Of a DNA stretch of 64,000 nucleotides, positions 42,875-50,635 are shown one piece after another. A program made the translations under genes and the position numbers. The stretch comes from Lysobacter_K koreensis (GTDB lineage: Bacteria; Pseudomonadota; Gammaproteobacteria; Xanthomonadales; Xanthomonadaceae): positions 124,001 to 188,000 of the forward strand of contig NZ_JBHTIH010000008.1 in the NCBI RefSeq assembly GCF_042677045.1, written 5' to 3'. The first letter of the stretch is position 1, and every line of letters starts with the position of its first letter. The notes below the pieces were generated by a model. That model worked only from the letters and a program-made list of their open reading frames with translations. It had not been told where the DNA came from and made no database searches.

Positions 42875-44224
42875 CTAGTCCGTCAGCAGCGTCCGCATTG
42901 CCGCGCGATAGCGCGCTGCGATCCCGTCGCGATCGCGGTGATGGCCACCAGCGACGACCTGCGTGCCGCCGACGTGGACGTCGCGCACCAGGTTGCGGTT
43001 GCCGCTGAAGATCCAGCGATCCAGCGCGTCCTCGCGCGTCATGCCCGCCAGCTGCGGGGCGGCGTCATCGAACAGCACGAAGTCGGCGAACTGGCCGACG
43101 TCCAGCGCACCGATCGCGTGCCCGGTCGAGCGGGCCGCGCTGGTGGCCACCCCGCGCAGCAGGGTCTCGGCGACGCTCGGCGACCCCGGCAGCACGGCGA
43201 TGTTGCGGCGCTGCGTCGCCAGGCGCTGGCCGTATTCGAGCCAGCGCAGTTCCTCGACCGGCGACACCGAGATGTGCGAATCCGAACCGATGCCCCAGCC
43301 ACCGCCGGCGTCGAGGTAGGCGCGCAGTGGGAACAGGCCGTCGCCGAGGTTGGCCTCGGTGGTCGGGCAGATGGCCACGGTTGCGCCGCTGCGGGCGAGG
43401 CCCTGCACTTCGGCGTCGACCAGGTGGGTGGCGTGCACCAGCGTCCAGCGGCGGTCGACGTCGGCGTTGGCGAGCAACCACTCGACAGGGCGCGCGCCGC
43501 GGGTGGCGAGGCAATCGTCCACCTCGGCGACCTGCTCGGCGATGTGGATGTGCACCGGCATCGCCGCGGGCAAGGTGGCAAGCACCGCCTGCATCGCCTC
43601 GGTCGGCACCGCGCGCAGGCTGTGGAAGCAGGCGCCGACGTGCAGGCCCGCGCCGACGTCCTCGCCCAGCGTGTCGAGCAGGCGCAGATAGTCGTCGACG
43701 CCGTGCGCGAAGCGGCGCTGGCGTTCGCCCAGCGCGCGGCCGTCGAAGCCGCCGGTCATGTACAGCACGGGTAGCAGCGTCAGGCGGATGCCGGTGTCGC
43801 GCGCGGCGGCGACCAGCGCGCGCGACATCGCCGCCGGGTCGTCGTAGGGGCGGCCGTCGGGCGCGTGGTGCAGGTAGTGGAATTCGCAGACCGTGGTGTA
43901 ACCGGCCTCGAGCATCTCCGCGTACAGCTGCGCCGCGACCGCATGCAGCGCGTCCGGATCGAAGCGTCCGGCGAAGCGGTACATCGTCTCGCGCCAGGTC
44001 CAGAACGAGTCGGTTGGGTTGGTCTGGCGCTCGGCCATGCCGGCCATCGCACGCTGGAACGCGTGCGAATGCAGGTTGGCGATGCCCGGGACGATCCAGC
44101 TGGCGCTGGCGGTCGGCTCCGCGGGTTCCAACGCGGTGATCCGACCGTGTTCGTCGACGCTCACGCCGGCGTCGGCGCGCCAGCCATCGCGGGTCCACAG
44201 CATCCGGGCATCGAAGGTCTTCAT
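42875..44224 (-). CDS. hutF: Formimidoylglutamate deiminase (HutF)
   Basis: A 449-residue amidohydrolase that converts N-formimidoyl-glutamate to N-formyl-glutamate and ammonia in the two-step HutF/HutG branch of histidine catabolism. Metal ligands and neighbours are visible: PGIANLHSHAFQRAMAG (HxH), CEFHYLHHAPDG, PVHIHIAEQ, TLVHATHL and GSDSHISVSPVEELRWLEYGQRL. ATG 44224 (MKTFDARML) is chosen; the longer frame overlaps the divergent hutI start. It is divergent from hutI across 80 bp. Confidence 0.93.
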   Translation of the reverse strand: MKTFDARMLWTRDGWRADAGVSVDEHGRITALEPAEPTASASWIVPGIANLHSHAFQRAMAGMAERQTNPTDSFWTWRETMYRFAGRFDPDALHAVAAQLYAEMLEAGYTTVCEFHYLHHAPDGRPYDDPAAMSRALVAAARDTGIRLTLLPVLYMTGGFDGRALGERQRRFAHGVDDYLRLLDTLGEDVGAGLHVGACFHSLRAVPTEAMQAVLATLPAAMPVHIHIAEQVAEVDDCLATRGARPVEWLLANADVDRRWTLVHATHLVDAEVQGLARSGATVAICPTTEANLGDGLFPLRAYLDAGGGWGIGSDSHISVSPVEELRWLEYGQRLATQRRNIAVLPGSPSVAETLLRGVATSAARSTGHAIGALDVGQFADFVLFDDAAPQLAGMTREDALDRWIFSGNRNLVRDVHVGGTQVVAGGHHRDRDGIAARYRAAMRTLLTD

Positions 44225-44304
44225 CGCGGCATTCTCGCCTGCCCGCGACGCCGCTGGCGACCAGCCAGGTCCGGCGGGCGCGACATGGCCGCTAGAATCG
44301 GCCC

Positions 44305-45570
44305 ATGACCCAAGCGAACGTGACCCAAGCAAACGAGCCGGCAAGTGACTCAAGATGGGACGGGCTGATCCTCGGCGCTTCGATCGCCACGCTGGATGCC
44401 GACAGCGGCTATGGCGAGATCGCCGACGCCGCGCTGGCCTGGCGCGATGGCGCGATCACCTACGTCGGGCCGCGCGCTGACCTGCCCGGCGCTCCGGCCA
44501 CGCTCGCGCGCGAAGTGGTCGAAGCCGATGGCTGGATCACCCCCGGCCTGGTCGATTGCCACACCCACCTGGTGTTCGCCGGCGACCGCGCGCGCGAGTT
44601 CGAGCTGCGCCTGCAGGGCGCGTCGTACGAAGAGATCGCGCGCGCCGGCGGCGGCATCCTCTCGACCGTGCGCGCGACCCGCGCCGCCGACGAGGGAGAA
44701 CTGCTGCGGCAATCGCTGCCGCGCGCACGCGCGTTGCTCGCCGACGGCGCGACCACGCTCGAGATCAAGTCCGGCTACGGCCTGGACTTCGACAACGAAC
44801 GCAAGATGCTGCGCGTCGCCCGCCAGATCGGCGACGCGCTTGGCATCAGGGTGCGCACCACCTACCTCGCGGCGCACGCGCTGCCGCCGGAGTTCAGTGG
44901 CCGCGCCGACGCCTACATCGACGCGGTGGTCGAATGGCTGCCACGGCTGCACGGCGAGGGCCTGGTCGACGCGGTCGACGCGTTCTGCGAGGGCATCGGT
45001 TTCAGCCGGGCGCAGACGCGGCGCGTGTTCGAGGCCGCGCGCGCGCTCGGCCTGCCGGTCAAGCTGCACGCGGACCAGCTCAGCGACCTCGGCGGCGCGG
45101 CGCTGGTGGCCGAATTCGGCGGCCTGTCGGCCGACCATGTCGAACACAGCTCGTTGGACGGCGTGCAGGCGATGGCCGAACGCGGCGCGGTCGCGGTACT
45201 GCTTCCGGGCGCGTTCCATGTGTTGCGCGAAACCAAGCTGCCGCCGCTCGCCGCGTTCCGCGAGCACGGCGTGGCGATGGCGGTCGCGACCGACTGCAAC
45301 CCCGGCACGTCACCGCTGCTGTCGCTGCGGCAGGCGATGCAGCTGGCCTGCACCCACTTCAGGTTGACGCCGGAAGAAGCGTTGCGCGGCGCGACCGTGC
45401 ATGCGGCGCGCGCGCTGGGACTGGCCAATCGCGGCGTGCTGAGGGTCGCCGCGCGCGCCGATTTCGTGCGCTGGCAGGTCGGGCATCCAGCCGAGCTGTG
45501 CTACTGGCTCGGCGGCACGCTGGCTGGCGACGTGTTTGCCGGCGGCCGACGCGTGGCCGGCGCGGCCTGA
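44305..45570 (+). CDS. hutI: Imidazolonepropionase (HutI)
   Basis: A 421-residue amidohydrolase that opens imidazolonepropionate to N-formimidoyl-glutamate, the substrate of HutF next door. Signatures are PGLVDCHTHLVFAGDRAREFELRLQG, ILSTVRATRAA, LEIKSGYGLDFDNERKMLRVAR, TYLAAHALPPEF, KLHADQLSD and AVATDCNPGTSPLLS. The start lies in a 15-bp direct duplication (ATGACCCAAGCGAAC, then GTGACCCAAGCAAAC), so GTG 44320 is an alternative start with the same N-terminus TQAN. It shares a short divergent promoter region with hutF. Confidence 0.95.
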   Translation: MTQANVTQANEPASDSRWDGLILGASIATLDADSGYGEIADAALAWRDGAITYVGPRADLPGAPATLAREVVEADGWITPGLVDCHTHLVFAGDRAREFELRLQGASYEEIARAGGGILSTVRATRAADEGELLRQSLPRARALLADGATTLEIKSGYGLDFDNERKMLRVARQIGDALGIRVRTTYLAAHALPPEFSGRADAYIDAVVEWLPRLHGEGLVDAVDAFCEGIGFSRAQTRRVFEAARALGLPVKLHADQLSDLGGAALVAEFGGLSADHVEHSSLDGVQAMAERGAVAVLLPGAFHVLRETKLPPLAAFREHGVAMAVATDCNPGTSPLLSLRQAMQLACTHFRLTPEEALRGATVHAARALGLANRGVLRVAARADFVRWQVGHPAELCYWLGGTLAGDVFAGGRRVAGAA

Positions 45571-45624
45571 CCTTTAGCTGCACACCCATCCCGCTGCTCT
45601 GCCCCGCCACGCAAGGAAAACGCC

Positions 45625-46833
45625 ATGCGCCCATTGATCGCCATCGTCTGTTCCGCGCTGTTCGCGAGCCCCGCGCCTTTTGCCGCGCACGCACAGGCGC
45701 TGACCGCCGCGCAGCAGCTCGCGCAGGACGCACTCATCGTCGACACCCATATCGATGCGCCGACCGAACTGCTCGCCAAGTGGCACGATCTGGGCGTCGC
45801 CAGCCCCGAGACCGAGTTCGACTACCCGCGCGCGCGCCAGGGCGGCCTGGATGTCGCGTTCATGTCGATCTACACCTCGGCCGGCGAGGACGCCGCCGGC
45901 AAGGCCACCCAGATCGCGCATACCCAGATCGATGCGATAGAGGCGCTGGCCGCGCGCCATCCGGACAAGTTCGCGCTGCTGCGCTCGCCCGCCGACCTCG
46001 AGCGGCTGCGCGCCGGCAACCGCGTGCTGCTCGCGCTAGGCATGGAGAACGGCGCGCCGATCGGCGACGACCTGGCGCAGCTGGACGCGTACCACGCGCG
46101 CGGCGTGCGCTACATCACCCTCGCCCACGGCCAGAACAACCGCATCAGCGATTCCTCGTACGACCTCACCCGGCGCTGGAACGGGCTCAGCCCGTTCGGC
46201 GAACAGGTGGTCGCGCGGATGAACCGGCTCGGCATCATGGTCGACGTCTCGCACCTGTCCGACGAGGCGGTGCGCGACGTGCTGCGGATCACCGACGTGC
46301 CGGTGATCGCCAGCCATTCGGGCATGCGCCATTTCACCCCGGGCTTCGAGCGCAACCTCAGCGACAAGCTAGCGCGCGCGATCGCGGCCAAGGGCGGCGT
46401 GGTGCAGATCGTGTTCGGCAGCGCCTTCATCGACGCCAGGGCCGCGGCCGACACCCAGGCCTACTTCCGTGCCGCGGCGCAGTTCGAACGCGACAACGCG
46501 GCCGCGGTCGCGGCCGGCAAGCCCGCGCTCAGCGAGGAGGCGTTCGACAAGGACTGGGACGCGGCGCACCCGCCGGTGCCGACCAAGCTGGCCGCCGTGC
46601 TCGACCAGATCGACCACGCGGTCAAGGTGATGGGCATCGACCACGTCGGCATCGGTTCGGATTTCGATGGCGTCAGCGGCAAGCTGCCCGAGGGCCTGCG
46701 CACGGTCGCCGACTACCCGAACCTGGTCGCCGGCCTGCAAGAGCGCGGCTACGACGAGGCCGGCATTCGCAAGATCCTCGGCGGCAACCTGCTGCGGGTG
46801 TGGCGCGCGGTGGAGGCGGCGGCCAAGCCGTAA
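45625..46833 (+). CDS. M19-family membrane dipeptidase
   Basis: A 402-residue exported zinc dipeptidase. A signal peptide (RPLIAIVCSALFASPAPFAAHAQ) is followed by the renal-dipeptidase domain: LIVDTHIDAP (HxD), LALGMENGAPIG (bridging Glu), VRYITLAHGQNN, GIMVDVSHLSDEAV, PVIASHSGMRHF and HVGIGSDFDGV. It may act on D-amino-acid or exported peptides in the periplasm. It lies 54 bp after hutI on the same strand and could be read through from it, though the roles are unrelated. Confidence 0.92.
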   Translation: MRPLIAIVCSALFASPAPFAAHAQALTAAQQLAQDALIVDTHIDAPTELLAKWHDLGVASPETEFDYPRARQGGLDVAFMSIYTSAGEDAAGKATQIAHTQIDAIEALAARHPDKFALLRSPADLERLRAGNRVLLALGMENGAPIGDDLAQLDAYHARGVRYITLAHGQNNRISDSSYDLTRRWNGLSPFGEQVVARMNRLGIMVDVSHLSDEAVRDVLRITDVPVIASHSGMRHFTPGFERNLSDKLARAIAAKGGVVQIVFGSAFIDARAAADTQAYFRAAAQFERDNAAAVAAGKPALSEEAFDKDWDAAHPPVPTKLAAVLDQIDHAVKVMGIDHVGIGSDFDGVSGKLPEGLRTVADYPNLVAGLQERGYDEAGIRKILGGNLLRVWRAVEAAAKP

Positions 46834-46862
46834 CCCCCCCGATCTGACAAAACAGCGCCCAC

Positions 46863-46890
46863 AAAAAAGCCCCGCGATCGCGGGGCTTTC
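46863..46890. terminator. Bidirectional terminator between dipeptidase and thx
   Basis: A run of A residues, the 18-bp palindrome GCCCCGCGATCGCGGGGC (46869-46886), then TTTCTC. On the minus strand the U-tract is TTTTTT, so it is strongest for the thx gene. It also serves the convergent dipeptidase gene. Confidence 0.88.
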
Positions 46891-46912
46891 TCGTCACGCC
46901 AGGAAACGGCGC

Positions 46913-47101
46913 TTATTCCTTGGCGGCGGCCTTCTTGACCGCGACCTTCTTGGCCGGGGCCTTGGCCACCGACTTGGTCGCCGCCTTCTTCACGACCGGG
47001 GCGGTGACCGTGCCGGCCGCCTTGGTCACGGAGCTGCGGGCGTTGCCGTAGCTCGAAATGGAACGCTTGCCCTTGGCGGTCTTGCGGTCGCCCTTACCCA
47101 T
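46913..47101 (-). CDS. 30S ribosomal protein Thx with extended Lys/Ala tail
   Basis: A 62-residue basic protein. The start MGKGDRKTAKGKRSISSYGNAR matches the Thx (S31e-like) small-subunit protein that lies in the 30S head. The remaining ~40 residues are a Lys/Ala/Val repeat-like tail (KKAATKSVAKAPAKKVAVKKAAAKE) much longer than in the ~25-residue Thermus protein and histone-H1-like in composition. Such tails occur in other gammaproteobacterial Thx proteins. It is followed by a strong terminator. Confidence 0.82.
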   Translation of the reverse strand: MGKGDRKTAKGKRSISSYGNARSSVTKAAGTVTAPVVKKAATKSVAKAPAKKVAVKKAAAKE

Positions 47102-47204
47102 GGTCGTGCTCCTGAAGCAGTGTCTTGAATGATGGTCACGCGGCTGCGCGCGAGGCCGGGAAGTCTAGCACGCGACCCGAGCCCGACCGACCCGCGAAAC
47201 CCAT

Positions 47205-47330
47205 ATGGAGGAAAGCCCCCTTGGTAAGGGGGCGCCCCGAAGGGGCGGGGATCGGAAGCCCGTAGCGGGGCCCAAAACTTGCGCAGCAAGTTTTGGGATT
47301 GATCAGATGCGCAGCATCAGATCAATGCGC
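47205..47330. repeat. Cluster of nested hairpins downstream of the MerC-like gene
   Basis: In order: CCCCCTTGGTAAGGGGG, GCCCCGAAGGGGC, a CCCGTAGCGGG hairpin, CCAAAACTTGC-GCA-GCAAGTTTTGG with an 11-bp stem, and an imperfect TTGATCAGATGC/GCATCAGATCAA repeat. All lie within 47.20-47.33 kb between thx and the stop of the MerC-like gene (minus strand). They may be fused repeat elements acting as an mRNA 3'-end structure. Confidence 0.65.
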
Positions 47331-47732
47331 GCAGCTGGCGTCGTGCACGTGGCCATGGTTGAGGCGCCAGTTGGCGATATGCGCCAGCCCGACCAGGGTG
47401 CCGCCGAACGTCATCGCGATCGCATGCGGCAGCAGGGATTCGTGCAGCGGCCGGTACAGCACCCCCAGCCACAGCACCAGCAGCCCGGGGACCAGCAGCG
47501 ACAGCGCGCGCACGGCGCGATGGCGACGGTAGCCCCAGACCACGCTGAACATGCCCAGCCCCGTGGCGAACACCACGAACCCGAATTCGAAGCTGCCGCT
47601 GAACCAGCTGGCCACGCCGAGCGACGGCAGGGTCGCGATCAGCACCGGCAGCAGCGCGCAGTGCGCCGCGCACAGCAGCGAGCCGAAGGCGCCGAGACGG
47701 TCGAGCAGGCTGCGGGGGCGAAGTGGCGGCAT
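47322..47732 (-). CDS. MerC-domain membrane protein
   Basis: A 136-residue protein with four hydrophobic helices. The first helix contains the MerC-like paired residues LLCAAHCALLPVLIATLP. A His-rich end (RLNHGHVHDASCAH) suggests metal binding. In gammaproteobacteria, MerC-like proteins next to Zur-controlled genes are implicated in zinc handling. Here it is divergent from a ZnuD-type receptor, with a Zur-box-like palindrome between the two starts. The function is inferred from context. Confidence 0.8.
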   Translation of the reverse strand: MPPLRPRSLLDRLGAFGSLLCAAHCALLPVLIATLPSLGVASWFSGSFEFGFVVFATGLGMFSVVWGYRRHRAVRALSLLVPGLLVLWLGVLYRPLHESLLPHAIAMTFGGTLVGLAHIANWRLNHGHVHDASCAH

Positions 47733-47769
47733 GAACCTGACTTATGGGGCATGGCTTGCGGGACAGTTG

Positions 47770-47785
47770 GAATACTATAACATTC
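47770..47785. promoter_or_regulatory. Putative Zur box between merC-like and znuD-like genes
   Basis: GAATACTATAACATTC is an imperfect palindrome (12 of 16 positions symmetric) and fits the gammaproteobacterial Zur operator core (GTTATA/TATAAC type). It lies 38 bp from the minus-strand start and 29 bp from the plus-strand start. It is strikingly AT-rich within a GC-rich genome. It could silence both divergent genes when zinc is plentiful. Confidence 0.75.
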
Positions 47786-47813
47786 TTCTGACCCCGTCAC
47801 CCCACCCCATCGG

Positions 47814-50024
47814 ATGACCATGCCCAACCCGCGCTTCCCCCGACGCCTCCCGCTGGCCCTCGCGCTCGCCATCGCGCTGCCGCTGGCCCACGCCGCGGAA
47901 CCGCCGACCGACAATAGCCATGCGCCCACCGACCTGGACGCGGTCGAGGTCAAGGCCACGCCGTTGCCGGGCACCGCGGAAGATCTCGCCCGCCCGGTCG
48001 AGGTGCTGGCCGGCGAGCGGCTCGACGCGGCCAAGGCCAGTTCGCTGGGCGAGACCGTCAGCAAGCTGCCGGGCGTGCAGTCGTCGTACTTCGGCCCCGG
48101 CGTCGGCCGCCCGATCATCCGCGGCTTCGATGGCGCGCGCGTGCAGGTGATGAGCGACGGGCTGGGTTCGGGCGACGTGTCCACGGTCAGCGTCGACCAC
48201 GCGGTCAGCATCGAGCCGTTCCTCGCCAGCCAGATCGAGGTGCTCAAGGGCCCGGCGACGCTGCTGTACGGCAGCGGCGCGATCGGCGGCGCGGTCAACG
48301 TGATTGATGGCCGCGTGCCGGAGGCCGTGACCACGCAGCCGCTGCAGGGCCGCGCCGAGTTGCGCGCCGGCACCGTCAACGACGAAAGGACCGGGATGAT
48401 GCGCTTGGACGCCACCGCCGCCGGCGGCCAGCTGGTGTTCCATGCCGATGCGCTGCACCGCGAGACCGGTGACTACGAGATCCCCGGCTTCGCCGAAAGC
48501 GCGGCGCACCTGGCCGAGGCAGGTGAAACCCCCGACCCGGCCGACAAGGGCCTGCTGCCGAACAGCTTCGTGCGCACCGACAGCGGCGCGCTCGGCCTGT
48601 CGTGGGTCGGCGAACGCGGGTTTCTCGGCGTTGCCAGCAGCCTGTTCAACACCCGCTACGGTGTCCCCGGCCACGCCCATGAGGAAGCGCACGACCACGG
48701 CGGCGCATCCGAACCCGACGACGGCCACGCCGAGGAAGCCGGGGTCAGCATCGCCCTAGACCAGCGCCGCCATGAACTGCGCGGCGGCCTCGACAACGTC
48801 GGCCCGTTCCAGTCGCTGCGCCTCAAGTTCGCGAACACGCAATACACCCACACCGAGTTCGAGGGCGACGAGGTCGGCACCGTGTTCGACAACACCGCCA
48901 ACGAGGCACGCCTGGAAGCGGTGCACCAGACGTTCGCGGGCTGGGACGGCGCGTTCGGCGTGCAGTGGTCGGAGCGCGATTTCGTTGCGATCGGCGACGA
49001 GGCCTTCGTGCCGGCGACGCGGGGCCACGACACCGGCCTGTTCTGGCTCGGCGAACGCACGTTCGGGCCGCTCAAAGTGGAACTGGGTGCGCGCCACGAC
49101 CGCAACGTGATCGACACCGACGCCCAAGCGCTGGCGCCGCAACGGCGCACGCAGCGCAAGTTCGAGGCCAAGAACCTGTCGGCGTCGCTGAAGTGGGACA
49201 TCAATGACGCGTTCCACGTGGCGTTCGGACTGGACCGCGCTCAGCGCGCGCCGACCGCCGAGGAGTTGTATTCCAACGGCCTGCACGTGGCGACCTCGAC
49301 GATCGAGGTCGGCGACGACGCGCTTGACGTGGAGACTGCCAACCGCGCCGAACTGGGCGTGCACTGGCACACCGAGCGCTTGAAGCTGGGCGTCGCGGCC
49401 TACGTCGTGCGCTATCAGGATTTCATCTACCTGACCGCGCTGGAATCACGCAGCATGCCGGGCACGTTGCTGACCGACGGCCGTACGCCGGTCAACCTGT
49501 GGACCCAGGGCGATGCGCGCTTCCACGGCATGGAGGCGCAGGCGCAGATCCAGCTCGCCGACAACGCCAGCGGCGCGTGGGACCTGCGCGTGTTCGGTGA
49601 CGTGGTGCGCGGCGAACTCGACGGTCGCGGCCAGCGCGATGCCGCGCTGCAGGTGTTCCACGGCGACCACACCCACCACTACGACGCGGGCATCGAGCAA
49701 GGCGGCAACCTGCCGCGGATCGCGCCCGCGCGCGTCGGCGGCGAACTCACGTGGGAGCGCGGGCCGTGGCGTGCGTCACTGGGTGCGGTGCGCTACGCCC
49801 GTCAGGACGAAGTGGCCGCGAACGAGACCCCGACTCCGGGGTACACGCTGGTCGACGCGCACCTGGCGTGGCATCGGGACACGCCCGGCGGCAACGCCTG
49901 GGAAGTATTCCTCGACGGCAGCAACCTGCTCGACGAGGAAGCGCGCGCGCACACCTCGTTCCTCAAGGATCTAGCGCCGTTGCCGGGCCGCGGGCTCGCG
50001 TTCGGCGTGCGCGCGTTCTTTTGA
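47814..50024 (+). CDS. znuD: ZnuD-type TonB-dependent zinc receptor
   Basis: A 736-residue outer-membrane receptor. It has a signal peptide (ending AHAAEP), then a plug domain (ETVSKLPGVQSSYFGPGVGRPIIRGFDGARVQVMSDG...SQIEVLKGPATLLYGSGAIGGAVNV), a 22-strand barrel and a terminal aromatic residue (GVRAFF). An extracellular loop at about residues 286-310 is rich in His/Glu/Asp (GHAHEEAHDHGGASEPDDGHAEE), like the zinc-binding loop of ZnuD. A second HGDHTHHYDAG lies further on. A Zur-like box upstream supports zinc uptake. ATG 47820 is an alternative start. Confidence 0.9.
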   Translation: MTMPNPRFPRRLPLALALAIALPLAHAAEPPTDNSHAPTDLDAVEVKATPLPGTAEDLARPVEVLAGERLDAAKASSLGETVSKLPGVQSSYFGPGVGRPIIRGFDGARVQVMSDGLGSGDVSTVSVDHAVSIEPFLASQIEVLKGPATLLYGSGAIGGAVNVIDGRVPEAVTTQPLQGRAELRAGTVNDERTGMMRLDATAAGGQLVFHADALHRETGDYEIPGFAESAAHLAEAGETPDPADKGLLPNSFVRTDSGALGLSWVGERGFLGVASSLFNTRYGVPGHAHEEAHDHGGASEPDDGHAEEAGVSIALDQRRHELRGGLDNVGPFQSLRLKFANTQYTHTEFEGDEVGTVFDNTANEARLEAVHQTFAGWDGAFGVQWSERDFVAIGDEAFVPATRGHDTGLFWLGERTFGPLKVELGARHDRNVIDTDAQALAPQRRTQRKFEAKNLSASLKWDINDAFHVAFGLDRAQRAPTAEELYSNGLHVATSTIEVGDDALDVETANRAELGVHWHTERLKLGVAAYVVRYQDFIYLTALESRSMPGTLLTDGRTPVNLWTQGDARFHGMEAQAQIQLADNASGAWDLRVFGDVVRGELDGRGQRDAALQVFHGDHTHHYDAGIEQGGNLPRIAPARVGGELTWERGPWRASLGAVRYARQDEVAANETPTPGYTLVDAHLAWHRDTPGGNAWEVFLDGSNLLDEEARAHTSFLKDLAPLPGRGLAFGVRAFF

Positions 50025-50049
50025 GCACGCGGCGGGATCGTTGACGAGA

Positions 50050-50077
50050 AAGCCCGCCATGACGGCGGGCCTTTTTC
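50050..50077. terminator. Intrinsic terminator after znuD
   Basis: GCCCGCC (50052-50058), loop ATGAC, GGCGGGC (50064-50070), then CTTTTTCTC. GAGAAA on the 5' side mirrors the tail, so it can also serve the convergent zur gene. Confidence 0.88.
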
Positions 50078-50137
50078 TCGTTACGGGTTGGCGGAAAACA
50101 AGCTGCGGCGGATCACGTCACGGCCGTCAGCGACCGC

Positions 50138-50626
50138 TTACGCCGCCTTAGCGCAAGCCGCGCACAGCCCATGCACTTCCAGCGTTTGCGCACGTGGCAC
50201 GAACCCCTGCGCGCGCGCGCGGCGCTCCAGCGCGCCGACGATCGCGTCGTCCTCCAGCTCGGTCGCCGACTGACACTGGTCGCAGATCAGGAACGGCACC
50301 GCGTGCTGCTCGCCGCCGGGGTGGTGGCAGCCGACGTAGGCGTTGATCGACGACAGCTTGTGGATGAAGCCGTGCTCGAGCAGGAAATCCAGCGCGCGGT
50401 ACACGGTCGGCGGCGCGGCGGCGTCGTGGGTGGCCTTCATCTGGTCGAGCAGGTCGTAGGCCTTGACCGGACGTCCCGCCGCGGCGATCAGGCGCAGCGC
50501 GTGCGCGCGGATCGGGGTCAGGCGCAGGCCGCGCTGCTGGCACGCCGACTCGACCTCGTGCACGAAGGCGTCGCCATCGTGAACGTGGTGCGCCGGGTCG
50601 GTGCAGGCGTGCGCGGGCGCTTTCAT
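50138..50626 (-). CDS. zur: Zinc uptake regulator Zur (Fur family)
   Basis: A 162-residue Fur-family repressor. The N-terminus is His-rich (HACTDPAHHVHDGDAFVHEVE). The winged helix is RGLRLTPIRAHALRLIAAAGRPVKAYDLLDQM, with PPTVYRALDFLLEHGFIHKL as recognition helix and wing. The structural zinc cysteines are CDQC and CAAC, and the hinge motif is GCHHPGGEQHAVPF. The choice of Zur over Fur rests on the histidine-rich start, the lack of Fur's HHDH motif, and the Zur-like box and ZnuD gene nearby. It lies 9 bp downstream of gltX in the same operon. Confidence 0.9.
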   Translation of the reverse strand: MKAPAHACTDPAHHVHDGDAFVHEVESACQQRGLRLTPIRAHALRLIAAAGRPVKAYDLLDQMKATHDAAAPPTVYRALDFLLEHGFIHKLSSINAYVGCHHPGGEQHAVPFLICDQCQSATELEDDAIVGALERRARAQGFVPRAQTLEVHGLCAACAKAA

Positions 50627-50635
50627 GGACCTGAT

